Source of the DNA: Chryseobacterium gotjawalense
Lineage (GTDB): Bacteria > Bacteroidota > Bacteroidia > Flavobacteriales > Weeksellaceae
Assembly (NCBI RefSeq): GCF_030012525.1
Contig: NZ_CP124855.1
Coordinates: 2,046,001 to 2,110,000, forward strand
Direction of reading: 5' to 3'
Length of the DNA: 64,000 nucleotides
Part shown: in pieces, positions 1 to 7,965 of the stretch
How the letters are laid out: each line of letters begins with the position of its first letter
How positions within the stretch are numbered: position 1 is the first letter of the stretch
Translations under genes and position numbers: made by a program
Notes under the pieces: generated by a model
The model's database searches: none
Seen by the model: only the letters and a program-made list of their open reading frames with translations
What the model was told of the DNA's origin: nothing

Positions 1-57
1 TAAGGTAAGTTACTTTTGAAGTTGCCATAAATTAAAAGTTTTAATGGAGATAAATAA

Positions 58-906
58 TTAAAAATGAAAAATATCTTTTGCTTTATTATAAGCACTTTCG
101 AAATTGAGTAAATTTAATGAATGCTCGATTTTTTCTAAGGCCATAAAATTAATCACCTGCTCAGTAGGCATATTTCCGACCAGATCATCTTTCGCCATCG
201 GACAGCCGCCGATTCCTTTAATTGCAGAATCGAATCTGCGACAGCCATGATCGTACGCCGCTTTTAATTTTTTGTAAGAATCTTCATAACGGTTATGAAA
301 ATGTCCACCGAAATCGATTTCAGGATATTTTGCCGGAATGGTTTTGAAAAGCAAGGCGATCTGTTCCAGAGTCCCGGTTCCGGTGGTATCAGAAAGCAGT
401 ATATTCTTAATTCCTATTTCATTAAATCTTTGCGCCCAATAATCAACATCAGCCGCTTTCCAGATTTCACCATAAGGATTCCCGAAGGCCATCGAAAAAT
501 ACACATTTAAAACCCGGCCATCCGATTCCAAAACCCGCGTTATTTTTTTAATATCATTAAAAGCTTCTTCCTGATTTTTATTGGTATTTCGGTATTGAAA
601 AGTTTCGGAAATAGAAAAAGGAAATCCTAAGATATCTACCGCTTGATGCGCAAGCGCTTTCTCTGCCCCGCGATAGTTGGCAACAATTACAGAAAGTTTG
701 GTATTCGAAACCCCTTTATCAATCTCATCGACCACGGTTCCGGAATCGGCCATCTGTGGAATTGCTTTCGGGGAAACAAAGCTGCCGCAATCCAGCACAT
801 CAAAACCGACTTCCATTAACGAATTAATGTAGTCAATCTTCTTTTGCGTCGGGATAAATTCACCCCAACCTTGCATTGCATCTCGTGGACATTCAGTTAG
901 AAACAT
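58..906 (-). CDS. mvaB: Hydroxymethylglutaryl-CoA lyase family protein
   Basis: Aldolase-type lyase of the HMGL-like TIM-barrel family, expected to cleave HMG-CoA to acetyl-CoA and acetoacetate (leucine / ketone-body catabolism, cytosolic). The 282 residues are close to the family length. The N-terminus has the PRD motif with the catalytic Arg-Asp, SFVSPK lies near residue 42, the metal-binding HFH near residue 200, and the active-site cysteine sits in GIGGCP near residue 233. The PRDAMQ stretch differs from the usual PRDGLQ, so a related acyl-CoA substrate is possible. It is divergent from pepT across a 186-bp gap. Family assignment is firm; exact substrate is inferred. Confidence 0.85.
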   Translation of the reverse strand: MFLTECPRDAMQGWGEFIPTQKKIDYINSLMEVGFDVLDCGSFVSPKAIPQMADSGTVVDEIDKGVSNTKLSVIVANYRGAEKALAHQAVDILGFPFSISETFQYRNTNKNQEEAFNDIKKITRVLESDGRVLNVYFSMAFGNPYGEIWKAADVDYWAQRFNEIGIKNILLSDTTGTGTLEQIALLFKTIPAKYPEIDFGGHFHNRYEDSYKKLKAAYDHGCRRFDSAIKGIGGCPMAKDDLVGNMPTEQVINFMALEKIEHSLNLLNFESAYNKAKDIFHF

Positions 907-1068
907 TTCTATTTTTTGATGTTCTCAAATATACCAAAACTTTAAAAAAGGTCTGATTAAAATTTAAACACTTTTACAAAGTTGATTATCAATAATTTAA
1001 ATAAAATTCAATTATAAAAGCGATAAAAATAAATACAACATATTTACCTTAACCTTGGCCTAAAATTT

Positions 1069-1076
1069 TAACTTTG
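1069..1076 (+). promoter_or_regulatory. Candidate -7 promoter box for pepT
   Basis: TAACTTTG matches the Bacteroidota TAnnTTTG -7 element exactly and lies 16 bases before the pepT start. The only nearby upstream TTG (1055-1057) is too close (11 bases) to be a normal -33 element, so only the -7 part is supported. Confidence 0.45.
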
Positions 1077-1092
1077 TTTAAAATATGCAATT

Positions 1093-2352
1093 ATGATAAC
1101 CATAGATTTTAACCTCGACTGGAAACTGAAATTACAAAACCGTTTTATTAATTATGTAAAAATATATTCAACCAGCGATCCCGAAAGTGAAGCAACGCCT
1201 TCCTCGCCGCAACAGTGGGATATTGCCAAATATATTTTTGAAGAACTGAAAACCCTGGGTCTGAGTGATGTTTCCATGGATGAGCACGGCTATATTTACG
1301 CTTATGTGCCTTCAAATTTAGAAAACGATGATGAGCCGGTGGTCGGATTTATATCGCATTACGACACCTCTCCAGACTTTAACGGAGAAAATGTGAAACC
1401 GCAAATTTGGGATGATTACGACGGTGGCGACTTGGTTTTGAATAATGAAACCGGATTTACCCTTTCTCCTTCAAAATTTGAAACATTAAAAGATTACGTT
1501 GGCAAAACATTAATTACGACAGACGGAACAACTTTACTGGGCGCTGACGATAAAGCAGGCATTGCAGAAATCGTTACCGCGGCGGAATATTTATTGGCAC
1601 ACCCGGAAATTAAACACAGCCGAATCGCCATCGGATTTACCCCTGATGAAGAAATCGGAAGAGGTGCACATCAATTTGATGTGAAAAAATTCGGCGCAGA
1701 ATGGGCCTACACCATGGACGGCAGCGAAGTTGGAGAACTGGAATATGAAAATTTCAATGCCGCCGGAGCAGTGGTGAAAATCCACGGTTTGAGCGTGCAT
1801 CCCGGTTATGCTTTCGGGAAAATGGTGAATGCTTCTTTACTTGCAGCAGAATTTATTAAAATGCTTCCTGAAAACGAAACTCCCTCTACTACAAAAGGAT
1901 TTGAAGGTTTCTATCATTTAACCGATTTAAAATCTGAAGTTTCAGAGGCGAAAATTCAGTATATCATTCGTGATCACGATCATGAAAAATTTGAAGCAAG
2001 AAAAAAATTCATGAGCGATGTCGTCGGAGAATTCAACAAAAAATTTGGAGCCGGAACTGCCGAAATTGAAATCAAAGAGCAGTACCTCAATATGAAACAG
2101 CAGTTTGAGGGGAAAATGCATATTGTAGATATTGCTGAACAGGCAATGAAAGATGCCAATATCGAACCGAAAATAAAAGCCATACGGGGCGGTACAGACG
2201 GCGCACAGCTTTCTTATATGGGATTGCCATGTCCGAACATTTTTGCGGGCGGATTAAACTTCCACGGGCCTTATGAATATGTTTGCCTGGAATCAATGGA
2301 AAAAGCGGTGAAAGTAATTGTGAACATTGCGAAAGCTTTCAAGAAGAGATAA
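1093..2352 (+). CDS. pepT: Peptidase T (tripeptide aminopeptidase)
   Basis: Cytosolic M20B zinc metallopeptidase removing the N-terminal residue from tripeptides. The 419 residues match the family length. Di-zinc ligand motifs are all visible: ISHYDTSPD near residue 88, the bridging aspartate in GADDKAG near residue 150, the catalytic/ligand glutamates in TPDEEIG near residue 183, MDGSEVGE near residue 206, and the late histidine in LNFHGPYEYV near residue 393. Other landmarks are GRGAHQFD and RGGTDGAQLS. It is monocistronic, followed directly by a strong hairpin terminator. Confidence 0.95.
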   Translation: MITIDFNLDWKLKLQNRFINYVKIYSTSDPESEATPSSPQQWDIAKYIFEELKTLGLSDVSMDEHGYIYAYVPSNLENDDEPVVGFISHYDTSPDFNGENVKPQIWDDYDGGDLVLNNETGFTLSPSKFETLKDYVGKTLITTDGTTLLGADDKAGIAEIVTAAEYLLAHPEIKHSRIAIGFTPDEEIGRGAHQFDVKKFGAEWAYTMDGSEVGELEYENFNAAGAVVKIHGLSVHPGYAFGKMVNASLLAAEFIKMLPENETPSTTKGFEGFYHLTDLKSEVSEAKIQYIIRDHDHEKFEARKKFMSDVVGEFNKKFGAGTAEIEIKEQYLNMKQQFEGKMHIVDIAEQAMKDANIEPKIKAIRGGTDGAQLSYMGLPCPNIFAGGLNFHGPYEYVCLESMEKAVKVIVNIAKAFKKR

Positions 2353-2374
2353 GCCGGAACAATCCTTATCAGAG

Positions 2375-2404
2375 CCATCACTATGATTAGTGGTGGTTTT
2401 TTTA
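2375..2404 (+). terminator. Rho-independent terminator after pepT
   Basis: Nine-base stem CCATCACTA / TAGTGGTGG with one G-T pair and a TGAT loop, followed by a run of seven T. Starts about 23 bases after the pepT stop codon. Confidence 0.85.
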
Positions 2405-2456
2405 TAAGTTGAAATCTATCTATTGGTCATTGAATAAAAATAAGCAAGTCCCCACT

Positions 2457-2486
2457 ATTTTTCCTTTTCAGATTATCCAAAATTTT
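2457..2486 (+). repeat. 30-bp copy of the IS right-end sequence outside the left IS end
   Basis: These 30 bases are identical to 3828-3857, which lie inside the transposase gene close to the right end of the insertion sequence. Here they abut the left inverted repeat in direct orientation. They probably come from an older, mostly deleted copy of the same element or from a rearranged tandem insertion. Confidence 0.75.
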
Positions 2487-2537
2487 GGATCAATCCCAAA
2501 ACTTGGGGAGAAAAGATAAATTTAATAATTTTGTTAG

Positions 2538-2891
2538 ATGCTAAATGAAACAGAAGTCCTCAAATTTTTATTACCTGAATTTTTAATTGACCATTTTGAG
2601 ATTGTGAAATTCGAAGAAGTAAGTAAAGTGCTACATCTTTATTTTGAAGAAAAAAATACGATTCCAAAGGAGTTTTCTTCTCTTACTTTGCAGTCAAAGG
2701 GTTTTCTGCCGGAAATAATGGTAGATGATTTTCCACTGCGCGGAAAGTCCGTGAAACTGCATATCAAACGCCGAAGATGGACGGATGTAAAATCCGCAAA
2801 CATTATTCAAAGAGACTGGAATCTCATCGCCAAAGGAACTCGCATGACACATGATTTTGCGGAGTTCTTAAAAAAAATCAGCCGATACTAA
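2538..2891 (+). CDS. ISAon1-type transposase, N-terminal region
   Basis: A 117-residue protein corresponding to the N-terminal part of an ISL3-like transposase; the basic stretch HIKRRRW near residue 75 fits DNA binding. It starts 28 bases inside the left inverted repeat. It ends just after an A8 run (2870-2877). The frame of the downstream catalytic gene is open from 2872 and continues with a residue run that looks like natural transposase (TKALPCKTIAEMYGV), so a frameshift at the A8 run would produce a full-length enzyme of roughly 430 residues. Confidence 0.8.
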   Translation: MLNETEVLKFLLPEFLIDHFEIVKFEEVSKVLHLYFEEKNTIPKEFSSLTLQSKGFLPEIMVDDFPLRGKSVKLHIKRRRWTDVKSANIIQRDWNLIAKGTRMTHDFAEFLKKISRY

Positions 2892-2919
2892 AGCGCTTCC
2901 CTGTAAGACCATAGCAGAA

Positions 2920-3864
2920 ATGTATGGCGTAAATGGAAAGAAATTTCAAAGACAATATAAAAAAAGCATCAGCGATTTTAAAGACTGGGATCAAAAACAA
3001 CACGCTGAAGACTGGATCTTATATACTGAAAACCTCTCTGACCAGCTTTCTTTAGATGAAGTCGCTCTTTCAGACGGGGAATTATACACCGTTCTTACTT
3101 CCAAGAAAGCGAAAGGCAAAAAAGGAAGCATCGTAGCCATTATTAAAGGTACTCAAAGCGATAAAGTCATTGAACAGATTCTGAAAATCAGCAGAAAATT
3201 CCGACAGAAAGTTAAAGAGATCACGCTCGACATGGCAGGTTCAATGAAACTCATTGCCAAAAGATGTTTTCCCAATGCCATTCAGGTCATCGACCGTTTT
3301 CATGTTCAGAAGCTCGCCACAGAAGCATTGCAAGACCTCAGGATACAACATCGGTGGCAAGCCATTGAATTGGAAAACAACTGTTTGACAGAAGCAAAAG
3401 AAAAGAAGAAAACTCCTGAAATTGAAATTTTTGAAAATGGTGATACCAGAAAGCAACTCTTGGCAAGAAGCCGATATTTACTCTACAAGACCAGGGAAAA
3501 GTGGACATCAACACAAAATGAAAGAGCACAAATACTGTTCTATCACTATCCTGATTTAGAAAAAGCGTATAATTTATCAGACGGGCTGAGGAAAATTTAC
3601 AATCAAAATATTCAAAAGTCTGTAGCAATCCTAAAATTAGCACATTGGTTCAAAGAAGTAGAAGAATGTGGGTTTAAATCATTTTCAGTACTCATGAAGA
3701 CCATTATGAATCATTACAATGACATTCTCAATTATTTTGACCAAAGAAGCACCAATGCGTCGGCCGAATCTTTTAATGCGAAAATAAAAAACTTCAGATT
3801 ACAACTTCGAGGGGTAAGAGACAAATCATTTTTCCTTTTCAGATTATCCAAAATTTTTGCGTAG
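2920..3864 (+). CDS. ISAon1-type transposase, catalytic region
   Basis: DDE transposase of the ISL3 superfamily, 314 residues. Visible acidic catalytic candidates are the Asp in LDEVALSDG near residue 45, the Asp in TLDMAGSM near residue 105 followed by VIDRFHVQKL, and the Glu in NASAESFNAKIKNF near residue 285. The reading frame is intact to the stop just before the right inverted repeat. The ATG at 2920 is the first in frame, but the frame is open upstream to 2872, which fits production by frameshift from the N-terminal gene rather than independent initiation. Confidence 0.85.
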   Translation: MYGVNGKKFQRQYKKSISDFKDWDQKQHAEDWILYTENLSDQLSLDEVALSDGELYTVLTSKKAKGKKGSIVAIIKGTQSDKVIEQILKISRKFRQKVKEITLDMAGSMKLIAKRCFPNAIQVIDRFHVQKLATEALQDLRIQHRWQAIELENNCLTEAKEKKKTPEIEIFENGDTRKQLLARSRYLLYKTREKWTSTQNERAQILFYHYPDLEKAYNLSDGLRKIYNQNIQKSVAILKLAHWFKEVEECGFKSFSVLMKTIMNHYNDILNYFDQRSTNASAESFNAKIKNFRLQLRGVRDKSFFLFRLSKIFA

Positions 3865-3880
3865 TCCCCAAGTTTTGATA

Positions 3881-3901
3881 CTGATCCCTGATCCCTGATC
3901 C
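3881..3901. repeat. Three tandem CTGATCC heptamers at the IS right border
   Basis: CTGATCC occurs three times in a row; the first copy is the tip of the right inverted repeat and the other two lie outside. It may be a target-site or slippage remnant. Confidence 0.6.
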
Positions 3902-3935
3902 GTTTTGAGCTTGACCCTAATTCTCTGGAGTAAAA

Positions 3936-3968
3936 ACACAAAAAAACCACCACATTTCTGTGATGGTT
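3936..3968 (-). terminator. Terminator of tRNA-Asn
   Basis: On the minus strand a ten-base stem AACCATCACA / TGTGGTGGTT with a GAAA loop is followed by seven T. It begins four bases after the tRNA 3' end. Confidence 0.85.
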
Positions 3969-3971
3969 TTG

Positions 3972-4045
3972 CTCCTCTTCTTGGGCTCGAACCAAGGACC
4001 CTCTGATTAACAGTCAGATGCTCTAACCAACTGAGCTAAAGAGGA
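3972..4045 (-). tRNA. tRNA-Asn (anticodon GTT)
   Basis: The minus strand folds as a 74-nt cloverleaf. The acceptor stem TCCTCTT pairs with AAGAGGA followed by discriminator G, the D-loop region is AGCTCAGTTGGTTAGAGC, the anticodon loop is CTGTTAATC with anticodon GTT, and the T-arm carries GGTTCGAGCC. The 3' CCA is not encoded. It is transcribed away from rseP, with its own terminator. Confidence 0.95.
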
Positions 4046-4119
4046 GTGTAGCTCTTTGCTTTAAGCGTGTGCAAATATAGAAACTTTTTTTATACTACCA
4101 AAATAATTTTAAAAATATT

Positions 4120-5457
4120 TTAAAATTTTCCGGTAATCCATTTTAAAATATCGTTTCCGAAGATCAGAACCATGAGTCCCATTAGGAAAATCACGCCAAT
4201 CATTTGTGCATTTTCTAAAACTTTCTGCGGAACCGGTTTTCCGGTGATCATTTCCCAAAGTGTGAAAACCACGTGCCCACCGTCTAATCCCGGAATTGGA
4301 ATCAAATTAAGGAAAGCCAGCCAAACGGAAAACATCGCTGTAAAGCTCCAGAAAAACTCCCAATTAATCGTCTCAGGCATCTGTTTGATAATTCCAATAG
4401 GTCCGGAAACTTTTTTATACCCTTGCGTTTTGGTGTTGAAAACAATTTTAAACTGCTTGATCTGCATCGTCAAAACATCAACCGTTCTGGTTAACCCTCT
4501 CGGGATTGCTTCGCCAAGAGAATACTTTCTGTTCACCTGTGTCTTCTCAAATTCTTTTTGAGCGATTGACAGGTCATTTGCGAATCCAAGTTTGCCTTCG
4601 CTGCTTACTTTTACATTCACTTTTTCAAGATGATTATTTCTTTCAATGTCTAAAACGACTTCTTGATTTTTCAACTTAGACAGTTCAGGTGCCAGCTGAT
4701 CGAAAAATTTCACCGACTTGCCATTAATCCCAACGATTCTGTCGCCTTTCAGCAATCCGGCCAACTCAGCATTGCCTTTCGGTGCAAGACTGTCAATAAC
4801 CACAGGATAACGTGGCCCGAAATACAGTTTTGCTTCATTCTCTGCCAATACATCTGCGACACCATCTTCGTTTACAGGAAAAGTAACTTCTTTACCTTCT
4901 CTTAAAACGGTGACATGATTAGCGAAAAGCATGTTAATAGTAGAAGTCTCCATTCTTTCTGCCGGTTTTTCATCGATTTTCAAAATTCGATCTCCGTTTT
5001 TCAAGCCCATTTTTTGACCTGCAGCCGAAACTGAAATTCCGTTTTCAAACTTGGCATTATCGTGATAGGTTTCCCCTTTAAAATAACTTAATGACGAATA
5101 GATGAACCATGCTAAAAAGAAATTCACGGTAACTCCACCCATCATGATGATTAACCGCTGCCACGCCGGCTTACTGCGAAATTCCCATGGCTGAGCAGGT
5201 TGCTTCAATTGCTCGGTATCCATACTTTCGTCAACCATTCCTGCGATTTTCACATAACCGCCAAACGGCAACCAACCGATTCCGTATTCTGTACCGCGGA
5301 ATTTTAATTTAAATAAAGAAAACCATGGATCAAAGAAAAGATAAAATTTTTCAACTCTTGTTTTGAAAAGTTTAGCGGGAATGAAATGTCCCAGTTCGTG
5401 GAGGATTACAAGAATTGAGATGCTCAATATAAATTGAAATAACTGTATTAATGTCAT
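4120..5457 (-). CDS. rseP: RIP metalloprotease RseP (site-2 protease)
   Basis: Inner-membrane zinc protease that cleaves membrane-anchored regulators such as anti-sigma factors within the bilayer. The 445 residues match the family. The zinc motif HELGH is at residues 20-24 in the first membrane segment, PDZ-type repeats occupy the middle (IGLKNGDRIL and AGLLKGDRIVGING are typical carboxylate-loop regions), and the second metal-binding motif IPGLDGG is near residue 388, between C-terminal membrane segments. A -33/-7 promoter candidate lies just upstream. It has no close operon partner; tRNA-Asn follows on the same strand. Confidence 0.93.
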   Translation of the reverse strand: MTLIQLFQFILSISILVILHELGHFIPAKLFKTRVEKFYLFFDPWFSLFKLKFRGTEYGIGWLPFGGYVKIAGMVDESMDTEQLKQPAQPWEFRSKPAWQRLIIMMGGVTVNFFLAWFIYSSLSYFKGETYHDNAKFENGISVSAAGQKMGLKNGDRILKIDEKPAERMETSTINMLFANHVTVLREGKEVTFPVNEDGVADVLAENEAKLYFGPRYPVVIDSLAPKGNAELAGLLKGDRIVGINGKSVKFFDQLAPELSKLKNQEVVLDIERNNHLEKVNVKVSSEGKLGFANDLSIAQKEFEKTQVNRKYSLGEAIPRGLTRTVDVLTMQIKQFKIVFNTKTQGYKKVSGPIGIIKQMPETINWEFFWSFTAMFSVWLAFLNLIPIPGLDGGHVVFTLWEMITGKPVPQKVLENAQMIGVIFLMGLMVLIFGNDILKWITGKF

Positions 5458-5487
5458 TGAATATTTTTAAATTATTTTAAAGATTTG

Positions 5488-5517
5488 CGAAGATACAAAT
5501 TATCAAAAGTATGCCAA
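5488..5517 (-). promoter_or_regulatory. Candidate promoter of rseP
   Basis: On the minus strand TTG, a 19-base spacer and TATCTTCG (one mismatch to TAnnTTTG) give a normal Bacteroidota -33/-7 arrangement about 30 bases before the rseP start. Confidence 0.55.
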
Positions 5518-5546
5518 ACAAAAAAGGTCCTCAAAATGAGAACCTT
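5518..5546 (-). terminator. Terminator after the DUF6646-like gene
   Basis: Minus-strand stem AAGGTTCTC / GAGGACCTT with ATTTT loop, followed by TTTTTTG. It separates the small outer-membrane protein gene from rseP and lies next to the rseP promoter candidate. Confidence 0.8.
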
Positions 5547-5568
5547 TTGTCTTATATGCCTGAATTTC

Positions 5569-6012
5569 TTACAAGTTGAAAGAAACCCCGATGCTTCCGT
5601 TATTCCCTGCTTCAAGGAAAATACCGACATTATTGTTGAAGAAATATCTAACTCCTAAATGCGCCCCGAAATACGTTCCACTTTTACCCAAAAGACCTAA
5701 GTCAACACCTGGATAAATATCCCATTTAGATGGCAATCCTAATGGCTCCTGTAGGTGGAAATTCAATCTCCCAAATACGCCAAAGTCATCATTTCTGTAT
5801 TTTTCATTGTTGTGATCAAAAAAGAAATTCGCACCTGCTCCTATTGAAATCAGTTTAGACAAACCGTAATCATAAGTTGCAGTAATCCCTGTTCCGTAAC
5901 CCCAACCATTTAATCCTACCTGGATTTTTTGATCTCCTTTTCCTTGCCATGCTTGCGCAAATGCCATTTGTCCTAAAAAGAATAATGAGCAAACTACTAA
6001 TAACTTTTTCAT
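5569..6012 (-). CDS. Small outer-membrane beta-barrel protein (DUF6646-like)
   Basis: A 147-residue secreted protein of unknown function. Residues 1-20 form a signal peptide ending at AFAQA. The mature part alternates short amphipathic strands with Gly/Tyr-rich turns (GWGYGTGI, GAHLGVRYFF) and ends in Phe-Asn-Leu, as expected for a small eight-stranded barrel; PSKWDIYPGVDLG resembles flavobacterial DUF6646 proteins. It is flanked by its own terminator and is probably monocistronic. The family name is from memory of similar proteins; no enzymatic role can be read from the sequence. Confidence 0.7.
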   Translation of the reverse strand: MKKLLVVCSLFFLGQMAFAQAWQGKGDQKIQVGLNGWGYGTGITATYDYGLSKLISIGAGANFFFDHNNEKYRNDDFGVFGRLNFHLQEPLGLPSKWDIYPGVDLGLLGKSGTYFGAHLGVRYFFNNNVGIFLEAGNNGSIGVSFNL

Positions 6013-6142
6013 AATGTTAAAATTTTAATGTTAATTTATAATAATGCTTTTCACCATTCAAAAATGGGACCACTTTATGATTTTATTAACTTTTTTTAAG
6101 AAAAAATATGTATATTGAAGTTCTTTTTATAAAATAACAATC

Positions 6143-6901
6143 ATGAATGATTTAATAGTTAGTGGGTTAAATTTAAATATCGCCTGGAAAAACAAAAGTG
6201 AAAATTTTAAGCAAATTGAATTGGCCTTTAAAGAAATCTCCGCAGATCTTTTTATTCTTCCCGAAATGTTTTCGACGGGCTTTTATATGAAGCCTGAGGA
6301 AATAGCAGACCAAAAAGAAGAAACACTGCAATGGATGAAAAATTTCGCAAAAGAAAAAAACACAGCTGTCTGCGGAAGCGCTTCTGTATATGAAAATGAA
6401 AAATACCTGAATCGATTTTATTTTGTAAAACCCAATGGCGAATATTTTTTCTACGACAAAAGGCATCTTTTTTCTTACTCCGGTGAAGATAAAAAATACA
6501 GTTCAGGAAATGAACGGGTGATCGTTCAATATAAAGGATGGCGAATTTTGCTGCAGGTTTGCTACGATTTGCGGTTTCCTGTTTTTTCCAGAAACAATGA
6601 TGATTACGATGCCATCTTATATGTTGCCAATTGGCCGAAAAGCAGAATCGACGGCTGGCAGACTCTATTAAAAGCCAGAGCAATTGAAAACCAAGCCTAT
6701 GTTTTTGGTTTAAACAGAATCGGAACTGATGGCAATGATTTAGAATATCCGGAAAGTTCTTATTGCTATTTTGCTGACGGAGGTGAAACCTCAACGACAA
6801 ATAACAATATCATATCCGCTATTTTTGAAGCAGAAAAACTGGAGAAATATAGAACGAAATTTCCTTTTCTTTCAGACCGTGATGAATTTATATTAAAATA
6901 A
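6143..6901 (+). CDS. Nitrilase-superfamily amidase (YafV / omega-amidase-like)
   Basis: Cytosolic carbon-nitrogen hydrolase, 252 residues. The Glu-Lys-Cys triad is visible: Glu in LPEMFSTGF near residue 40, Lys in YDKRHLFSYSGE near residue 105, and Cys in LLQVCYDLRFPVF near residue 140, followed by NWPKSR and KARAIENQAYV. The length and RHLFSYSGE motif fit the YafV / omega-amidase branch that hydrolyses 2-oxoglutaramate or 2-oxosuccinamate in methionine salvage. It converges on the thioredoxin gene with a two-base gap and no visible terminator. Confidence 0.85.
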   Translation: MNDLIVSGLNLNIAWKNKSENFKQIELAFKEISADLFILPEMFSTGFYMKPEEIADQKEETLQWMKNFAKEKNTAVCGSASVYENEKYLNRFYFVKPNGEYFFYDKRHLFSYSGEDKKYSSGNERVIVQYKGWRILLQVCYDLRFPVFSRNNDDYDAILYVANWPKSRIDGWQTLLKARAIENQAYVFGLNRIGTDGNDLEYPESSYCYFADGGETSTTNNNIISAIFEAEKLEKYRTKFPFLSDRDEFILK

Positions 6902-6903
6902 TA

Positions 6904-7206
6904 CTAAGCAAATCCTTTCAACAGATCTGTCAAAGTATTAACATCATGAACACCGCTTTCCTTCCAGAGCATTTCGCCTTTTTTGAAAACGGCTAAAGTA
7001 GGAACTCCACGTACATTATATTGTGCGGCAATCGCAGGAAATTGGTCAATATCTATTTTTACGATTCTGGCCAGATCACCAATATTTTCTTTAACAGTTG
7101 TCAAAACAGAAGACTGCACTTTGCAGGGACCGCACCAGGTGGCAAAAAAATCAATCAATACAGGACGTTCTGAATCTATAAGTTCTTTAAATTTTTGTGA
7201 CATCAC
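6904..7206 (-). CDS. Thioredoxin-family protein
   Basis: A 100-residue cytosolic thioredoxin, at the usual length. The active site ATWCGPCK has redox cysteines at residues 25 and 28, and the cis-proline loop is in RGVPTLAVF. It is the last gene of the minus-strand sulfur operon, 45 bases after the DUF2892 gene; in that setting it may reduce persulfides or regenerate the rhodaneses. The start could be Met1 or Met2. Confidence 0.9.
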   Translation of the reverse strand: MMSQKFKELIDSERPVLIDFFATWCGPCKVQSSVLTTVKENIGDLARIVKIDIDQFPAIAAQYNVRGVPTLAVFKKGEMLWKESGVHDVNTLTDLLKGFA

Positions 7207-7251
7207 TTTTAAATAAAATAGTTAATAAAATAACTCAACTAAAACTTTAGT

Positions 7252-7452
7252 TTAAATGTTTTTTTCCTCTTTTCGTGGTATTTCACAAGCGCCGGCAGCA
7301 CAACCCAATTTGAAAATTGCCATCGCCATGAAATACAGCCCGAAAGGAATCATCAACCAAACACGGTCATTTGCTGCGATGAGTACAAAAAATATTCCAC
7401 CAGCCAAATACAGGAATCTGCTTAATGTCCAATTCTGAAATAAACTTTTCAT
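7252..7452 (-). CDS. DUF2892-like small membrane protein
   Basis: A 66-residue inner-membrane protein with two predicted helices (FLYLAGGIFFVLIAAND and LMIPFGLYFMAMAIF) and a Cys pair in KLGCAAGACEIP just after the second helix. Such YgaP-C-like proteins often sit next to, or are fused with, rhodaneses. It overlaps the upstream rhodanese stop by four bases (7449-7452), so translation is probably coupled. The role may be to bring sulfur-transfer chemistry to the membrane; this is inferred from context. Confidence 0.75.
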   Translation of the reverse strand: MKSLFQNWTLSRFLYLAGGIFFVLIAANDRVWLMIPFGLYFMAMAIFKLGCAAGACEIPRKEEKNI

Positions 7453-7760
7453 TTGTTTAATTTATTCTGAAGAGAACTCCATCCGCCTCCGTTATACGCT
7501 TCGAAACCATTTTGCTGAAGAATTGTTTTGGCAGAAGCGCTTCTCATTCCGCTTGCACAACAGGTGATGATTGGTTTTTTCAAATCCAGTTTCTTCATTT
7601 CACTTTGCAGTTGTTGCAAAGGGATATTCGTCGACTGTTTAATATGACCGTTACTGAATTCAGCAGGAGTCCGCACATCAATTATTTGCGCACCAGCTAT
7701 AAAAAGCTGTTTATAATCGACATTTTTGGCCCCAAAAATATTTTTAATAAAATTAAGCAT
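7449..7760 (-). CDS. Single-domain rhodanese sulfurtransferase
   Basis: A 103-residue rhodanese. IIDVRTPAEFSNGHI is the CH2A-type motif and the active-site loop CCASGMRSAS carries the persulfide cysteine. It has no signal peptide, so it is cytosolic. It overlaps the DUF6132-like gene by eight bases and the DUF2892 gene by four, within the sulfur operon. It probably shuttles sulfane sulfur between the persulfide dioxygenase fusion and acceptors. Confidence 0.88.
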   Translation of the reverse strand: MLNFIKNIFGAKNVDYKQLFIAGAQIIDVRTPAEFSNGHIKQSTNIPLQQLQSEMKKLDLKKPIITCCASGMRSASAKTILQQNGFEAYNGGGWSSLQNKLNK

Positions 7761-7965
7761 GTTCTTGTTTTGTTTTTGATTTCTGAAATACCGAAAACAT
7801 TAAATACCCCATCACCATTCCGTAAACGGTTGAGTTAAAGGGTTTGGATGTTATCGCACAGGTTCCCGTTTCGCAGCCAATAAAGTGATAATAAGCATAA
7901 CCCAGAATTCCGCCGACCAGGATTCCGATCAATGTAATTTTATATTTTTTTAAAACAGATATCAT
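7753..7965 (-). CDS. DUF6132-like small membrane protein
   Basis: A 70-residue protein with two hydrophobic segments (ITLIGILVGGILGYAYYHF and VYGMVMGYLMFSVF) separated by a loop containing GCETGTCAITS, a CxxxxC pair. It overlaps the methyltransferase stop by four bases (7962-7965, ATGA) and the downstream rhodanese start by eight. The conserved cysteines and linkage to rhodaneses suggest a membrane carrier of sulfur or reducing equivalents, but no biochemical function is known to me. Confidence 0.65.
   Translation of the reverse strand: MISVLKKYKITLIGILVGGILGYAYYHFIGCETGTCAITSKPFNSTVYGMVMGYLMFSVFQKSKTKQEHA

Larger units (their letters stand above)
2487..3887 (+). mobile_element. Insertion sequence, ISAon1-like (ISL3-type transposase)
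   Basis: A 1.4-kb element bounded by 23-bp imperfect inverted repeats: left 2487-2509 (GGATCAATCCCAAAAC...) and right 3865-3887, 20 of 23 positions matching after reverse complementation. It carries two overlapping-in-principle frames encoding the N-terminal region and the catalytic part of one transposase. No target-site duplication is visible: the left flank is a fragment of the element itself, and the right flank continues as two further copies of the 7-mer CTGATCC. It lies between pepT and tRNA-Asn. Confidence 0.85.

Noticed and set aside
1..57. Gene or regulatory element at the left edge
   Set aside because: Only AT-rich sequence downstream of the HMG-CoA lyase gene; no hairpin with a T-run or frame is visible.
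2479..2486. Target-site duplication at the insertion sequence
   Set aside because: The eight bases left of the element (AAAATTTT) do not match those to the right (CTGATCCC), and the left flank derives from the element itself.
4663..4905. Plus-strand frames inside rseP
   Set aside because: Shadows of the rseP coding strand; no promoter or protein-like features.
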